From Maricaulis sp965242785 (GTDB lineage Bacteria > Pseudomonadota > Alphaproteobacteria > Caulobacterales > Maricaulaceae), in contig CBDETA010000004.1 in the NCBI GenBank assembly GCA_965242785.1, forward strand, positions 1,364,001-1,428,000: a DNA stretch of 64,000 bases. The letters are read 5' to 3'. The notes under the pieces were generated by a model that saw nothing but the letters and a program-made list of their open reading frames with translations, was not told the origin of the DNA and made no database searches. Each line of letters starts with the position of its first letter. Positions within the stretch are counted from its first letter, which is position 1. Below are positions 1 to 8,469 of the stretch, in pieces. Made by a program: the position numbers and the translations under genes.

Positions 1-469
1 GGGCGGCGATCTTGGCAAGCGCCGAGGTCTTGCCGACACCGGGCGTGCCGGCAAACAAGACCGCGTGCTCCGGGATCGCCTGCAGCGGCTGGAAGGTGTA
101 GCGGGACTCGATGGCGTGGGCGAGACGCGCCACGGCATGACCGTCCGACAGATCGTGCGCAGCGCGGATCAGCGCTTGGGCGGCCGAGCCCGGCGAGCGG
201 TGAAAGCCCAGGGCCCGGATCACGCGATCCAGATCATTGTCCTCGCGCAGGCCGCGTTCGATCTCGGCTTCGGCGTGCAGGCGATGCACGCGTTCGCGCA
301 CGGGTTCGGCCGGCTCGCGCACGGCGGCCGCCTCGGAGGCCGCGCGCACCTGCACGCCGCCATCGGGCCCGTCGGAGGTGGCAATGATGACCGCTTCCGG
401 GCCCATCTCACGGCGCACATCGGCCATGGCCTGGGTCAGGGAACGGGCGGAAAAGGTTCTAAGTCGCAT
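1..469 (-). CDS. flhF: FlhF, flagellar SRP-type GTPase (partial)
   Basis: N-terminal about 156 residues of FlhF; the gene runs off the left edge. The ATG at 469 gives MRLRTFSARSLTQAMADVR, the typical FlhF N-terminus. A P-loop GTPGVGKT is encoded close to base 1, where the G domain begins. FlhF is a signal-recognition-type GTPase that sets the number and polar place of flagella in polarly flagellated bacteria. It is the last visible gene of the fliF-to-flhF operon, 33 bases after the flhA stop. Only the B domain and the start of the G domain are visible, so nothing can be said about the GTPase switch motifs. Confidence 0.9.
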   Translation of the reverse strand, partial: MRLRTFSARSLTQAMADVRREMGPEAVIIATSDGPDGGVQVRAASEAAAVREPAEPVRERVHRLHAEAEIERGLREDNDLDRVIRALGFHRSPGSAAQALIRAAHDLSDGHAVARLAHAIESRYTFQPLQAIPEHAVLFAGTPGVGKTSALAKIAA

Positions 470-502
470 CACTCAGGCCGGTTGGGGCGCCAGGCCGGCG
501 GT

Positions 503-2629
503 TCAGCCGACATGACCCAGGGTTTTCAGGCGCGCGCTGGGGTGAATCTCGTTTTGCGACATCACCACAGTCTGCGGGCGGAATCGTTCCACCAGAGACC
601 GGACATACGGACGAATCATCGGGCTCGTCAGCAGGACCGGAACGTGACCCTGTGCTGATGCGGTTTCAAAAGAGTTTCTAACTGCGGCGACGAAATCATG
701 CAGTTTGGACGGCGCCAGGGCGAGCTGACGGCGGTCGCCGTCGCCGACCAGGGACTCCAGGAAGGCCTGCTCCCAGTGCGGACCCATGGCGAGCACCGGC
801 AGATTGCCGTCGAAGGCCTTGTTGGCGTGGCACAGCTGGCGCGACAGGCGGCTGCGGACATGCTCGACAATGGCGTCCAGATTCTGCGTCGTGGCCGAGG
901 CTTCGGCGATGCCTTCCAGGATGGTCGCCAGATCGCGGATCGAGACGCGTTCCTTGATCAGCGACTGCAGCACGCGCTGGATGCCGGCGCGGCTGATCTG
1001 GGCCGGGGTGATGTCGTCGACCAGCTTCTTGTGCTCCTTGGACAGCTTGTCCATCAGCTTCTCGACCTCGGCATAGGAAAGGAGGTCGGCCATGTTCTCG
1101 CGCAAGAGCTCGGTCAGGTGGGTGACCATCACGGCGGCGGGCTCGACAATGGTGTAGCCGCGGAAGGAGGCCTCTTCGCGCAGGCCTTCCTCGATCCAGG
1201 TCGCGGGCAGGCCGAAAGTCGGTTCCTTGACGTGATCGCCGGGCATGTCGATGGCCATGCCGGAGGGATCCATGACCAGCAGCTTGTGCAGCTGCAGCTG
1301 GCCGCGACCGGCTTCCAGCTCCTTGATGCGGATCGTGTACTCGTGATTGCCCAGGGTCATGTTGTCGACGATGCGGACCGCCGGCGTGATGAAGCCCATC
1401 TCTTCGGCCAGCGAGCGGCGCAGCGCCTTGATCTGGTCTGTCAGCTTGCGGCCGTCGACGTCGTTGATCAGCGGCAGCAGACCGTAGCCCAGCTCGATCT
1501 TCAGCTCGTCGATGGCCAGGCTGTCCTCGATCGGGGTTTCCGTCGGGGCCTTCGCAGCGGTTTCCTCGGCGACGCGTTCGGCCTCGGCCGCTTCCTGGGC
1601 TTTTCGTTCGGCTATATCCCGGTTCATCCAGGCCAGGGATCCGGCACCGGCCGCCATCAGGGCAAACGGCAGGAAGGGCATGCCGGGCAGGACACCGACA
1701 AACAGGGCGACGCCGGAGACCAGGCCCAGGCCCTGCGGATTGGCGGTCAGCTGGCCGAACAGGGCCTTGTCGGCCTCGCCATTGACGCCGGCCTTGGAGA
1801 CCAGCAGGCCGGCCGCGACCGAGATGATCAGCGCCGGGATCTGGGAGACCAGGCCGTCGCCGATGGTGAGGGTGGAATAGGCCGCGGCGGCGCTAGAGAA
1901 ATCCATGCCGGACTGGGCGACGCCGATGATCATGCCGCCGATCAGGTTGATCGCGGTGATCATCAGGCCGGCCATGGCATCGCCGCGGACGAATTTGGAG
2001 GCACCGTCCATGGCGCCGAAGAAATTGCTCTCGCCTTCCAGCTCGGTACGGCGGCGGCGGGCTTCGTCCTCGGTGATCAGGCCGGCGGAGAGATCGGCAT
2101 CAATGGCCATCTGCTTGCCGGGCATGGCGTCCAGGGTGAAGCGGGCGGCGACTTCCGCGATCCGTCCGGAACCCTTGGTGATGACGACGAAGTTCACGAT
2201 CACCAGGATGGCAAAGACAATGATGCCGATGACGACATTGCCCTGCATCACGAAGGCGCCGAAGGCCTCGATCACTTCGCCGGCGGCATCGGTGCCCTCA
2301 TGGCCCTTGGACAGGATCAGGCGCGTCGAGGCGATGTTGAGGCCCAGACGCAGGAGGGTGGTGATCAGCAGCACCGCCGGGAAGGCGGAGAATTCCAGCG
2401 GCTTCTTGATGAAGAGCGCGGTCATCAGGACCAGCACCGACATCGACACCGAGATCGCCAGGGAGAAATCCAGCAGCACGCTGGGCATGGGCAGCATCAG
2501 CATCACGAGGATGGCGAGAATGCCCACGGCCAGCGCCACATCGCCGCGCAGGGCGCGGTTCAGGAAGGCGCGGAAGTCAAACCCGCCCGCACCTTGTGCA
2601 GCGGTCCGGGAAGCAGCGGTGTCAGCCAC
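503..2629 (-). CDS. flhA: FlhA, flagellar type III export gate protein
   Basis: A 708-residue protein, the usual FlhA length. The N-terminal half is strongly hydrophobic with about eight membrane segments (roughly residues 30-330). It includes the conserved cytoplasmic loop with FVRGDAMAGLMIT. The C-terminal half is the soluble domain that docks chaperone-substrate complexes. FlhA forms the nonameric ring of the flagellar export gate in the inner membrane. The start is a GTG at 2629, 12 bases after the flbD stop, which fits the operon fliF-fliG-flbE-fliN-flbD-flhA-flhF known from Caulobacter. Confidence 0.96.
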   Translation of the reverse strand: MADTAASRTAAQGAGGFDFRAFLNRALRGDVALAVGILAILVMLMLPMPSVLLDFSLAISVSMSVLVLMTALFIKKPLEFSAFPAVLLITTLLRLGLNIASTRLILSKGHEGTDAAGEVIEAFGAFVMQGNVVIGIIVFAILVIVNFVVITKGSGRIAEVAARFTLDAMPGKQMAIDADLSAGLITEDEARRRRTELEGESNFFGAMDGASKFVRGDAMAGLMITAINLIGGMIIGVAQSGMDFSSAAAAYSTLTIGDGLVSQIPALIISVAAGLLVSKAGVNGEADKALFGQLTANPQGLGLVSGVALFVGVLPGMPFLPFALMAAGAGSLAWMNRDIAERKAQEAAEAERVAEETAAKAPTETPIEDSLAIDELKIELGYGLLPLINDVDGRKLTDQIKALRRSLAEEMGFITPAVRIVDNMTLGNHEYTIRIKELEAGRGQLQLHKLLVMDPSGMAIDMPGDHVKEPTFGLPATWIEEGLREEASFRGYTIVEPAAVMVTHLTELLRENMADLLSYAEVEKLMDKLSKEHKKLVDDITPAQISRAGIQRVLQSLIKERVSIRDLATILEGIAEASATTQNLDAIVEHVRSRLSRQLCHANKAFDGNLPVLAMGPHWEQAFLESLVGDGDRRQLALAPSKLHDFVAAVRNSFETASAQGHVPVLLTSPMIRPYVRSLVERFRPQTVVMSQNEIHPSARLKTLGHVG

Positions 2630-2641
2630 GGTCTAGTCCAA

Positions 2642-4006
2642 TCAGGCTACGTTGGCGCCGGCAATCTGGTTCGGGGCCGGGATGTCGACACCCTGGTCCG
2701 AATACAGTTTCAGCTTGTTGCGCAGGGTGCGGATGGAGATGCCGAGAATGTTGGCGGCATGGGTCCGGTTGCCCAGGCAGTGATCCAGCGTGTTGAGGAT
2801 CAGGTCCTGCTCCACTTCCGCGACCGTGCGGCCGATCATGTCGGTCTGCACCGACTGGGCGGCATCGGCGGCCTGGCGGGCGATGCTGGAACCGCCGGTG
2901 AAGGCGGAACCGTCCGGCATGCGGATCGCGTCCGGCGTGATCTCGCGGCCGGACGCCAGCAGGACGGCGCGGTGCATGGCATTTTCCAGTTCGCGGACAT
3001 TGCCGGTCCATTCGCGCGCCAGCAATTGCGTGCGGGCGGCGTCCGAGATCGGGCGCTCCTCGATGGCATTGGCGGCCGAGTATTTTTTCACGAAGTGCTC
3101 GGACAGCGCCATGATGTCGGCCGGGCGCTCGCGCAGCGGTGGCAGGGCCAGGTTCACGACATTGAGGCGGAACAGGAGGTCTTCGCGGAAAATGCCGTCG
3201 GCGACGGCCTTGCGCAGGTCGCGGTTGGAGGTCGCCAGGATGCGGATATTGACCTTCACAGGCTTGGTGCCGCCGACACGGTCGATCTCGCGTTCCTGGA
3301 TGGCGCGCAGCAGCTTGGCCTGCAGGCGGATGTCCATCTCGGAGATTTCGTCCAGCAGCAGCGTGCCGCCATCGGCTTCCTCGAACTTGCCGACCCGGCG
3401 GGCGACAGCGCCGGTGAAGGCACCCTTCTCGTGACCGAAGAGTTCGGATTCAAGCAGGTTTTCCGGGATCGCGGCGCAGTTGACGGAGACGAAGGGCGCG
3501 GCGGAACGCTTGGACTTGGCATGGACGTAGCGCGCCATGACTTCCTTACCGGAACCGCTTTCGCCGGTGATCAGGACGGAGGCGTCGGAGCCGGCAATGC
3601 GGTCGGCGAGCTGGATGACGGCCTGCATGGACGGGTCGCGGGCAATCATCGGGCGTTCGTCGTCGGCGATGGCTTCCAGGACGGCGGCGATCAGATCGGC
3701 GTCCGGCGGCATCGGGATGAATTCCTTGGCCCCGGCGCGGATCGCGGCGGCAGCCGCTTCCGGACGGACATTAACGCCGCAGGCGACGACCGGAACGGTG
3801 ATCCGTTCTGCTTCATTGGCGGCGATCAGGGACTGGACGTCGAGCGAGAGGTCGACCATCAGGAGGTCGGCACCGCGGCCGGCCCGCAGATGGGCGGTGG
3901 CCTGTTCGATCGTGTCGACCTGGGAGACCTTGGCGCCGCGGTCCAGCGCGATCTTGGTGGCGGTGTGAAGTTGCCCGCCCAGGCTGCCGACTATGAGAAT
4001 ACGCAT
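2642..4006 (-). CDS. flbD: FlbD, sigma54-dependent flagellar transcription activator
   Basis: A 454-residue NtrC-type regulator. Residues 1-115 form a receiver-like domain that begins MRILIVGSLGG, so the acidic pair normally found after the first strand is missing. The AAA+ domain has Walker A GESGSGKE (148-155) and the sigma54-contact motif GAFTGA (195-200). The Fis-type helix-turn-helix lies near the C-terminus (NRTHAANILGISIRTLRNKL). In Caulobacter FlbD activates class III/IV flagellar promoters and represses fliF, and its activity is set by FliX rather than by a classical kinase; the degenerate receiver fits that. Likely local targets are the sigma54 promoters at 12630-12644 and 12895-12909. 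Confidence 0.95.
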   Translation of the reverse strand: MRILIVGSLGGQLHTATKIALDRGAKVSQVDTIEQATAHLRAGRGADLLMVDLSLDVQSLIAANEAERITVPVVACGVNVRPEAAAAAIRAGAKEFIPMPPDADLIAAVLEAIADDERPMIARDPSMQAVIQLADRIAGSDASVLITGESGSGKEVMARYVHAKSKRSAAPFVSVNCAAIPENLLESELFGHEKGAFTGAVARRVGKFEEADGGTLLLDEISEMDIRLQAKLLRAIQEREIDRVGGTKPVKVNIRILATSNRDLRKAVADGIFREDLLFRLNVVNLALPPLRERPADIMALSEHFVKKYSAANAIEERPISDAARTQLLAREWTGNVRELENAMHRAVLLASGREITPDAIRMPDGSAFTGGSSIARQAADAAQSVQTDMIGRTVAEVEQDLILNTLDHCLGNRTHAANILGISIRTLRNKLKLYSDQGVDIPAPNQIAGANVA

Positions 4007-4030
4007 GATCTTGCTCCGTCCTGCTCGCCC

Positions 4031-4393
4031 TTAGGCCGAGTCCCCGTCCTTGATGATTTCGGTCATGGTCACGCCCAGCCGGTCTTCCACGACGACGACT
4101 TCGCCGCGGGCCACCAGCCGGTTGTTGACATAGATGTCGATCGCTTCGCCGATTTTCCGGTCCAGCTCGACCACCGAACCGGAGGTCAGCTTGAGAAGCG
4201 AGTTCACGTCGATATGGGCCTTGCCCAGAACGGCCGAGATGTTGACCGGCACGTCGAAGACGGGCGCCAGGTCGGCAGCGTTCTTTTCTTCCTCTTCCAG
4301 CATGCTGTCCCCGCGCTTGGGGGGCTGCGTCGCCGGAACCTGTTGGGCTTCGCCGCCCAGATCGGGCAGGTCGAGATTGTTTTCGTTGGCCAT
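4031..4393 (-). CDS. fliN: FliN, flagellar motor switch protein
   Basis: A 120-residue protein with an acidic linker-like N-terminus (to about residue 45) and a C-terminal SpoA/FliN domain (about 46-117; VFDVPVNISAVLG, then RLGVTMTEII). FliN is a C-ring subunit that binds FliH and FliM at the motor base. It lies between flbE and flbD, 12 bases from flbE and 24 from flbD. The ATG at 4393 follows an AGGAGG-type ribosome site and gives a normal FliN length. Confidence 0.93.
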   Translation of the reverse strand: MANENNLDLPDLGGEAQQVPATQPPKRGDSMLEEEEKNAADLAPVFDVPVNISAVLGKAHIDVNSLLKLTSGSVVELDRKIGEAIDIYVNNRLVARGEVVVVEDRLGVTMTEIIKDGDSA

Positions 4394-4405
4394 GATAGCC
4401 TCCTC

Positions 4406-5053
4406 TTAAGCCGCAGATGCGCCGGCCTGATGGCCCGGGGCGCTGCTCTGGCTCTCTTCTTCCGGCGGTGAGGCCAGCCAGCGGGCCACAACATCGTTCA
4501 GGCGTGCATCGATTTCGTCGGCCGAGCGCTGCACTGCGCCGGCACCCCATTCCAGGCGCACATCAGCCGAGCGCAAGCCGTCTTCGCCACGCACCAGGAT
4601 GGCGCCGTCAAACCCGGCATTGCGGGCGGTTTCTTCCAGACGTTCGGACAAGGCCTCGACCAGCTCGGGCGCGCAGCGCACCGACAGGCGGGGCTCCGAG
4701 CGCAAATCCTGCACCGCCTCGCGCGCCACAGCCTCGATCGTGTCTAGCGGGAACTGGTCCAGCGCCTGGCCGGCAATCTTGCGGGCGGCGGCGATGGCGA
4801 GGGACACGGATTCCTGACGCAGGGCGTCTGATTCATGGGCCAGACGGGCCAGGATCAGCTGCATTTGGGAGGCGATGGCCTGGAGGTTCTCCGCGCAGCG
4901 GCCTTCCTCCATCTCGCGACCTTCCTCGACACCCCACATGCGCGCCGCATCGACATCGTCCTGGGTGAAGAAACGCTTGTAGCTCTCGCCTTCGCGCAGG
5001 ATTTCACCGTTTTCGTCGAACTCGGTATCAAATTCGAATTTCAGCGGCTGCAT
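4406..5053 (-). CDS. flbE: FlbE/FliH-like flagellar assembly protein
   Basis: About 215 residues from the ATG at 5053; a GTG at 5065 would add four residues. The protein is acidic, with an alpha-helical middle (about 50-130) and a FliH/HrpE-type C-terminal half (RSEPRLSVRCAPELVEALSERL). FliH-type proteins bind the export ATPase FliI and tether it to FliN, the next gene. The position between fliG and fliN matches flbE of Caulobacter. The C-terminal tail is rich in Ser, Glu and Ala and probably disordered. Confidence 0.85.
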   Translation of the reverse strand: MQPLKFEFDTEFDENGEILREGESYKRFFTQDDVDAARMWGVEEGREMEEGRCAENLQAIASQMQLILARLAHESDALRQESVSLAIAAARKIAGQALDQFPLDTIEAVAREAVQDLRSEPRLSVRCAPELVEALSERLEETARNAGFDGAILVRGEDGLRSADVRLEWGAGAVQRSADEIDARLNDVVARWLASPPEEESQSSAPGHQAGASAA

Positions 5054-5068
5054 GCTCAGGCCCACCCG

Positions 5069-6091
5069 TTAGTAGATCAATTCGTCGTCGGACCCGCCGT
5101 CGGCGAGCATGATCTCGCCCTTGGCCGCCAGGTCCTTGGCTGACGCAACAATGGCTTGTTGGGCCTGATCGACGTCCTTGAGACGCACCGGGCCCATGGC
5201 GTTCATGTCCTCGCGCATGATCTTGGCGGCGCGCTCGGACATGTTGGAGAAGAAGAGGTCGCGCAGGCTGTCCGAGGCGCCTTTCAGCGCCAGGGCCATC
5301 TGTTCCTTGTCGATGGCGCGCATCAGCGTCTGGATTCCGCCCGGATCCAGCTTGGACAGGTCCTCGAAGACGAACATCAAAGAGCGGATCTTCTCGGCGC
5401 TCTCGCGATTGCGCTCTTCCAGGGCCGCCAGGAAACGGTTCTCGGTCTGGCGGTCGAAATTGTTGAAGATGGACGCCATCATCTCGTGGCTGTCATGCTT
5501 GGAGGTGCGCGCCAGGTTGGACATGAATTCGGTGCGCAGCGTCTCCTCGATCCGGTCGAGGATCTCGCGCTGCACCGGCTCCATGCGCAGCATGCGGGTG
5601 ACGACTTCCAGCGCGAAGTCCTCCGGCAGTGCGGCGAGCACGCGACTGGCATGCTCGGACTTCACCTTGGACAGGACTACGGCGACGGTCTGCGGGTATT
5701 CGTTCTTGAGATAGTTGGCGAGGACGACCTCGTTCACATTGCCCAGCTTGTCCCACATGGTCCGGCCGGCGGGACCGCGCAGCTCTTCCATGATTGCCTC
5801 GACCTTTTCGCCGGGCAGGAAGGAGGTGAGCAGGCGCTGGGTGGCTTCGAACGAGCCCATCAGCGAACCGGTGGAGGACATCTGGCCGACGAAGTCGACG
5901 ATCAGCTTCTCGACGGCCGACGAGGTGACCGTGCCCAGATTGGACATGGCCTGGGAGACCTCGCGGATCTCCTCTTCATCCAGCTGGCCCCACAGCGACT
6001 CACCCTCATCGCCAAGAGCGAGCAGCATCACGGCGGCCTTTTCCGGGCCGGTGAGGCGTGAGGGGTCTTCGATTGCGCGTTTCTCAGCCAT
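5069..6091 (-). CDS. fliG: FliG, flagellar motor switch protein
   Basis: A 340-residue FliG. The N-terminal domain contains LTGPEKAAVMLLALG (near 14-28), which packs on FliF. Armadillo-type middle and C-terminal domains follow, including PEDFALEVVTRMLRMEPV and the torque helix region with charged residues around KIMREDMNAMGPVRLKDV. It couples the MS ring to stator torque and is needed for rotation and switching. It lies 8 bases after fliF. The length equals the usual alphaproteobacterial form. Confidence 0.96.
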   Translation of the reverse strand: MAEKRAIEDPSRLTGPEKAAVMLLALGDEGESLWGQLDEEEIREVSQAMSNLGTVTSSAVEKLIVDFVGQMSSTGSLMGSFEATQRLLTSFLPGEKVEAIMEELRGPAGRTMWDKLGNVNEVVLANYLKNEYPQTVAVVLSKVKSEHASRVLAALPEDFALEVVTRMLRMEPVQREILDRIEETLRTEFMSNLARTSKHDSHEMMASIFNNFDRQTENRFLAALEERNRESAEKIRSLMFVFEDLSKLDPGGIQTLMRAIDKEQMALALKGASDSLRDLFFSNMSERAAKIMREDMNAMGPVRLKDVDQAQQAIVASAKDLAAKGEIMLADGGSDDELIY

Positions 6092-6099
6092 GACCGGGA

Positions 6100-7737
6100 T
6101 CAGCCCTCATGCAGCCAGGAACGGAGGATCGAGATGGATTCCTCGGGATGGGAGTCGACGATGTTGGCGACCTTCTTCAGGGAGGAGGCCTTCACCTGCC
6201 CGTCGATCTTTTCGATGTCGATCGCGTCATTGCCGCCATCATGGCTTGGCAGGGCCATGGGGGCTTCACCGCCGGTCGGAAGCGCGGCCGGGGCCTGGGC
6301 CTGGGCGACCTGGCCCCCGCCCGCACCGGCACTGGCCAGGGCGAGGCCCTGCGGCATGGCCACACCGCTGGCACCCTTCACCAGCGGGCGGGCGACCAGG
6401 AAGATGATCAGCAGCGCCGTGATGAACAGGACGGCGATCTCGGCAACCCGCATCAGGTCGTTCTTGGAGAAAGACATGCCGGAGGTGGCGGGCGTGCCCA
6501 GAAGCGGATTGGCCCGCGCGAACTCGATCTGACGCACGGTCAGACTGTCGCCGCGCTGGTCGGCAAAGCCCATGGCGGAGCGGACCAGAGCCTCGATCTG
6601 TTCGATCTGGGCCTGCGGGCGTTCGCGCCAGGTGGTGGTGCCGTCTTCATTGATGTCGACAATGCCATCCACGGCCACGGCCACGGACAGGCGTTCCAGT
6701 GCACCGGCCTCGATGACCTCGGTCCTTGTGGTGGAGGACAGGGCATAGTTGACGGTTTCGCTGGAGGTCTCGCGGCTGGACACATTGCTCGGGCCGTTGG
6801 CGCCGGTTCCTTCTCCGGCGTCGGGGAGGTTCTCCGAGGCAGAGACGCGGTTATTGCGGCCGTCCTGGTCGTTGGACACGTCTTCAGAGCGCTCGCGCGA
6901 GAGCAGGACAGAGCCTTCCGGGTCATATGTTTCCGAGCTCTGGGTGATGCTCTGGCGGTTCAGCTCGGCGGTCACCTGGACCCGCGCGGCTCCCGGACCG
7001 ACGACGCCCTCGACGATATCGAGGATGTTCTGGCGCATGGCCGCTTCGATCTCGGCGCGGCGCTCGTCCATGTAGGCGGAGCCTGCGGTGTCTTCGTCGG
7101 TGGCGCTGGCCAGCTGACGGCCACGGTCATCGGCAAGCGAGACCCGGCCCGGCTCCAGACCGGCACCGGAGGCGACGATATTGCGAATCACCCGGACCTG
7201 CTCGGAATTCAGGCGCTGATTGGCGGAAATGGTGACAGCGGCGGTCGGCTGCTGCTGGTCGCGGGCAAAAATGCGGCGCTCCGGCAGGTTAAGGTGGACA
7301 CGGGCACCGGTGACGAAGGCCATGCTTTCGATCGTGCGGGCCAGCTCGCCTTCCAGGGCGCGCTTGGCGTTGAGGTTCTGCACGAAGGAGGTCTGGCCGA
7401 AGCTGTCCTGGCGGTCGAAGATCTCATAACCGACCGAGGCACCGCTCAGCGGGCCGGAAGAGGCCACGCGCACACGGGCTTCGTCGACCTGATCGCGAGC
7501 GACATAGATGGCGGTTCCGCCTTCGCGAATCTCGTAGGAAATGCTGGCCTGGTCCAACAGCTGTGAGGTCGAGGCGGCTTCTGCCGGGTCGAGGCCGGAA
7601 TACAGAAGCGCCTGGCTGCCCGAACCGACAGCGCCGGAAAAATAAACAAGCGCGGCGGCGACGCCGACACCCAGACCGAAAATGGCAGCGAGGCGACCGA
7701 CGCCGAAAGCCCTGATTTGTTCGAATACCGCGTTCAC
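6100..7737 (-). CDS. fliF: FliF, flagellar MS-ring protein
   Basis: A 545-residue FliF with one membrane helix near the N-terminus (about 16-38, LAAIFGLGVGVAAALVYF) and a second near residue 440-462 (AEIAVLFITALLIIFLVA). Two ring-building motifs lie between them, with a variable Ser/Asn-rich linker around residues 280-340. The last residues bind FliG, which is the next gene. The start is GTG at 7737 after an AGGAAA ribosome site. It is the first gene of the fliF operon, and a CtrA-type box at 7809-7823 lies about 70 bases upstream. Confidence 0.95.
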   Translation of the reverse strand: MNAVFEQIRAFGVGRLAAIFGLGVGVAAALVYFSGAVGSGSQALLYSGLDPAEAASTSQLLDQASISYEIREGGTAIYVARDQVDEARVRVASSGPLSGASVGYEIFDRQDSFGQTSFVQNLNAKRALEGELARTIESMAFVTGARVHLNLPERRIFARDQQQPTAAVTISANQRLNSEQVRVIRNIVASGAGLEPGRVSLADDRGRQLASATDEDTAGSAYMDERRAEIEAAMRQNILDIVEGVVGPGAARVQVTAELNRQSITQSSETYDPEGSVLLSRERSEDVSNDQDGRNNRVSASENLPDAGEGTGANGPSNVSSRETSSETVNYALSSTTRTEVIEAGALERLSVAVAVDGIVDINEDGTTTWRERPQAQIEQIEALVRSAMGFADQRGDSLTVRQIEFARANPLLGTPATSGMSFSKNDLMRVAEIAVLFITALLIIFLVARPLVKGASGVAMPQGLALASAGAGGGQVAQAQAPAALPTGGEAPMALPSHDGGNDAIDIEKIDGQVKASSLKKVANIVDSHPEESISILRSWLHEG

Positions 7738-7808
7738 GAGGTTTCCTGCCCAGTTGTGTTTTGCGCTTCATCACCGAAGCACTGGGCAGAATTTTCCTAC
7801 CTGTGTCG

Positions 7809-7823
7809 TAAACGAGGGTTTAA
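7809..7823 (-). promoter_or_regulatory. Candidate CtrA box upstream of fliF
   Basis: Read on the minus strand, TTAA at 7823-7820, seven bases, then TTTA at 7812-7809. This differs by one base from the CtrA consensus TTAA-N7-TTAA. CtrA control of the fliF operon is established in Caulobacter. The box lies about 72 bases before the fliF start, which suits a promoter-proximal activator site. The assignment rests on motif and context only. Confidence 0.6.
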
Positions 7824-7955
7824 TGCCGCCGCATACGAAATGCATCCCGCCGGGCAAAACCGGGCAGGACACAGATCGTGACAGTGGTGGAGTGGCGCTT
7901 GCAGGCGGCTGCGCGGGGGCAGAGCAGGCGGCTGCAGGCGCGGGTGCAGCAGACC

Positions 7956-8225
7956 TTAGCGGTACTGCTGCAGGCGCGTGGTGCGCAGCCCGGCCAGACC
8001 ATGGCGGTCGATCGAGCGCTGCCAGCCGAGGAATTCCTCGACGGTCAGGGAATAGCGTGAGCACGCGTCTTCCAGTGAGAGAAGGCCACCGCGTACGGCT
8101 GCGACGACTTCTGCCTTGCGCCGAACCACCCAGCGTTTGGTGGCCGGGTTGGGCAGGTCTGCCAGCGTAAGAGGGCTACCATCCGGTCCAATGACGTAGT
8201 TTTCTTTTTTAAGGCGCGGCTGCAT
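7956..8225 (-). CDS. sciP: SciP, CtrA-inhibitory DNA-binding protein
   Basis: About 89 residues from the ATG at 8225; an in-frame GTG at 8261 would add 12. The sequence contains YVIGPDGSPLTLADLP and RWVVRRKAEVVAAVRGGLLS, the signature of the DUF1153/SciP family. The helix-turn-helix is in the second half (SLEDACSRYSLTVEEFLGWQ). In Caulobacter SciP represses CtrA-activated promoters in G1 cells and its gene sits between flgE and fliF, as here. A CtrA-like box at 8310-8325 lies upstream, which fits CtrA activation of its own antagonist. Confidence 0.93.
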   Translation of the reverse strand: MQPRLKKENYVIGPDGSPLTLADLPNPATKRWVVRRKAEVVAAVRGGLLSLEDACSRYSLTVEEFLGWQRSIDRHGLAGLRTTRLQQYR

Positions 8226-8309
8226 GTCCGTGTCCCCGTTTTCTTGTTTGTAGGGTGACACTACACGCGGGCCTTTAACATCCGCCTAAACCGCTGGGTA
8301 AATTTAAGT

Positions 8310-8325
8310 TTAAACACAGCGTTAA
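8310..8325 (-). promoter_or_regulatory. Candidate CtrA box upstream of sciP
   Basis: On the minus strand TTAA, seven bases, TTTA (or TTAA-N8-TTAA read symmetrically). The same TTAA-N7-TTTA form occurs before fliF. It lies about 85 bases before the sciP ATG. SciP expression is CtrA-dependent in Caulobacter; here the link is by motif only. Confidence 0.5.
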
Positions 8326-8368
8326 AATCTGCATCGAATTGGCGCGAACCCGTTGCGAGACCGGTCAT

Positions 8369-8395
8369 AAAAAATCGGCGGCCGCCGAAGCGGCC
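8369..8395 (-). terminator. Second rho-independent terminator after flgE
   Basis: On the minus strand a 6-bp GC stem (GGCCGC/GCGGCC, 8390-8395 with 8380-8385) closes a TTCG tetraloop in a C(UUCG)G context. Five bases later comes a run of six T (8374-8369). It follows the stronger terminator at 8411-8441 and separates the hook operon from sciP. Confidence 0.65.
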
Positions 8396-8410
8396 TTGCA
8401 GACCGGGCAC

Positions 8411-8441
8411 AAAAAAAAGGGCCCCGCCTGAGACGGGGCCC
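8411..8441 (-). terminator. Strong rho-independent terminator of the hook operon
   Basis: On the minus strand a perfect 8-bp stem (CGGGGCCC-type, 8434-8441 with 8419-8426) and a 7-base loop are followed at once by eight T (8418-8411). It lies 29 bases past the flgE stop, at the end of fliK-flgD-flgE. Confidence 0.9.
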
Positions 8442-8469
8442 GAAGAGTCGGAATTAGCGTGGGTGGTGG

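Noticed and set aside
698..4471. A 1257-residue reading frame on the plus strand
   Set aside because: It lies exactly opposite flhA, flbD and fliN, which are certain; its His/Gln/Asp-rich product is typical of the antisense frame of high-GC genes.
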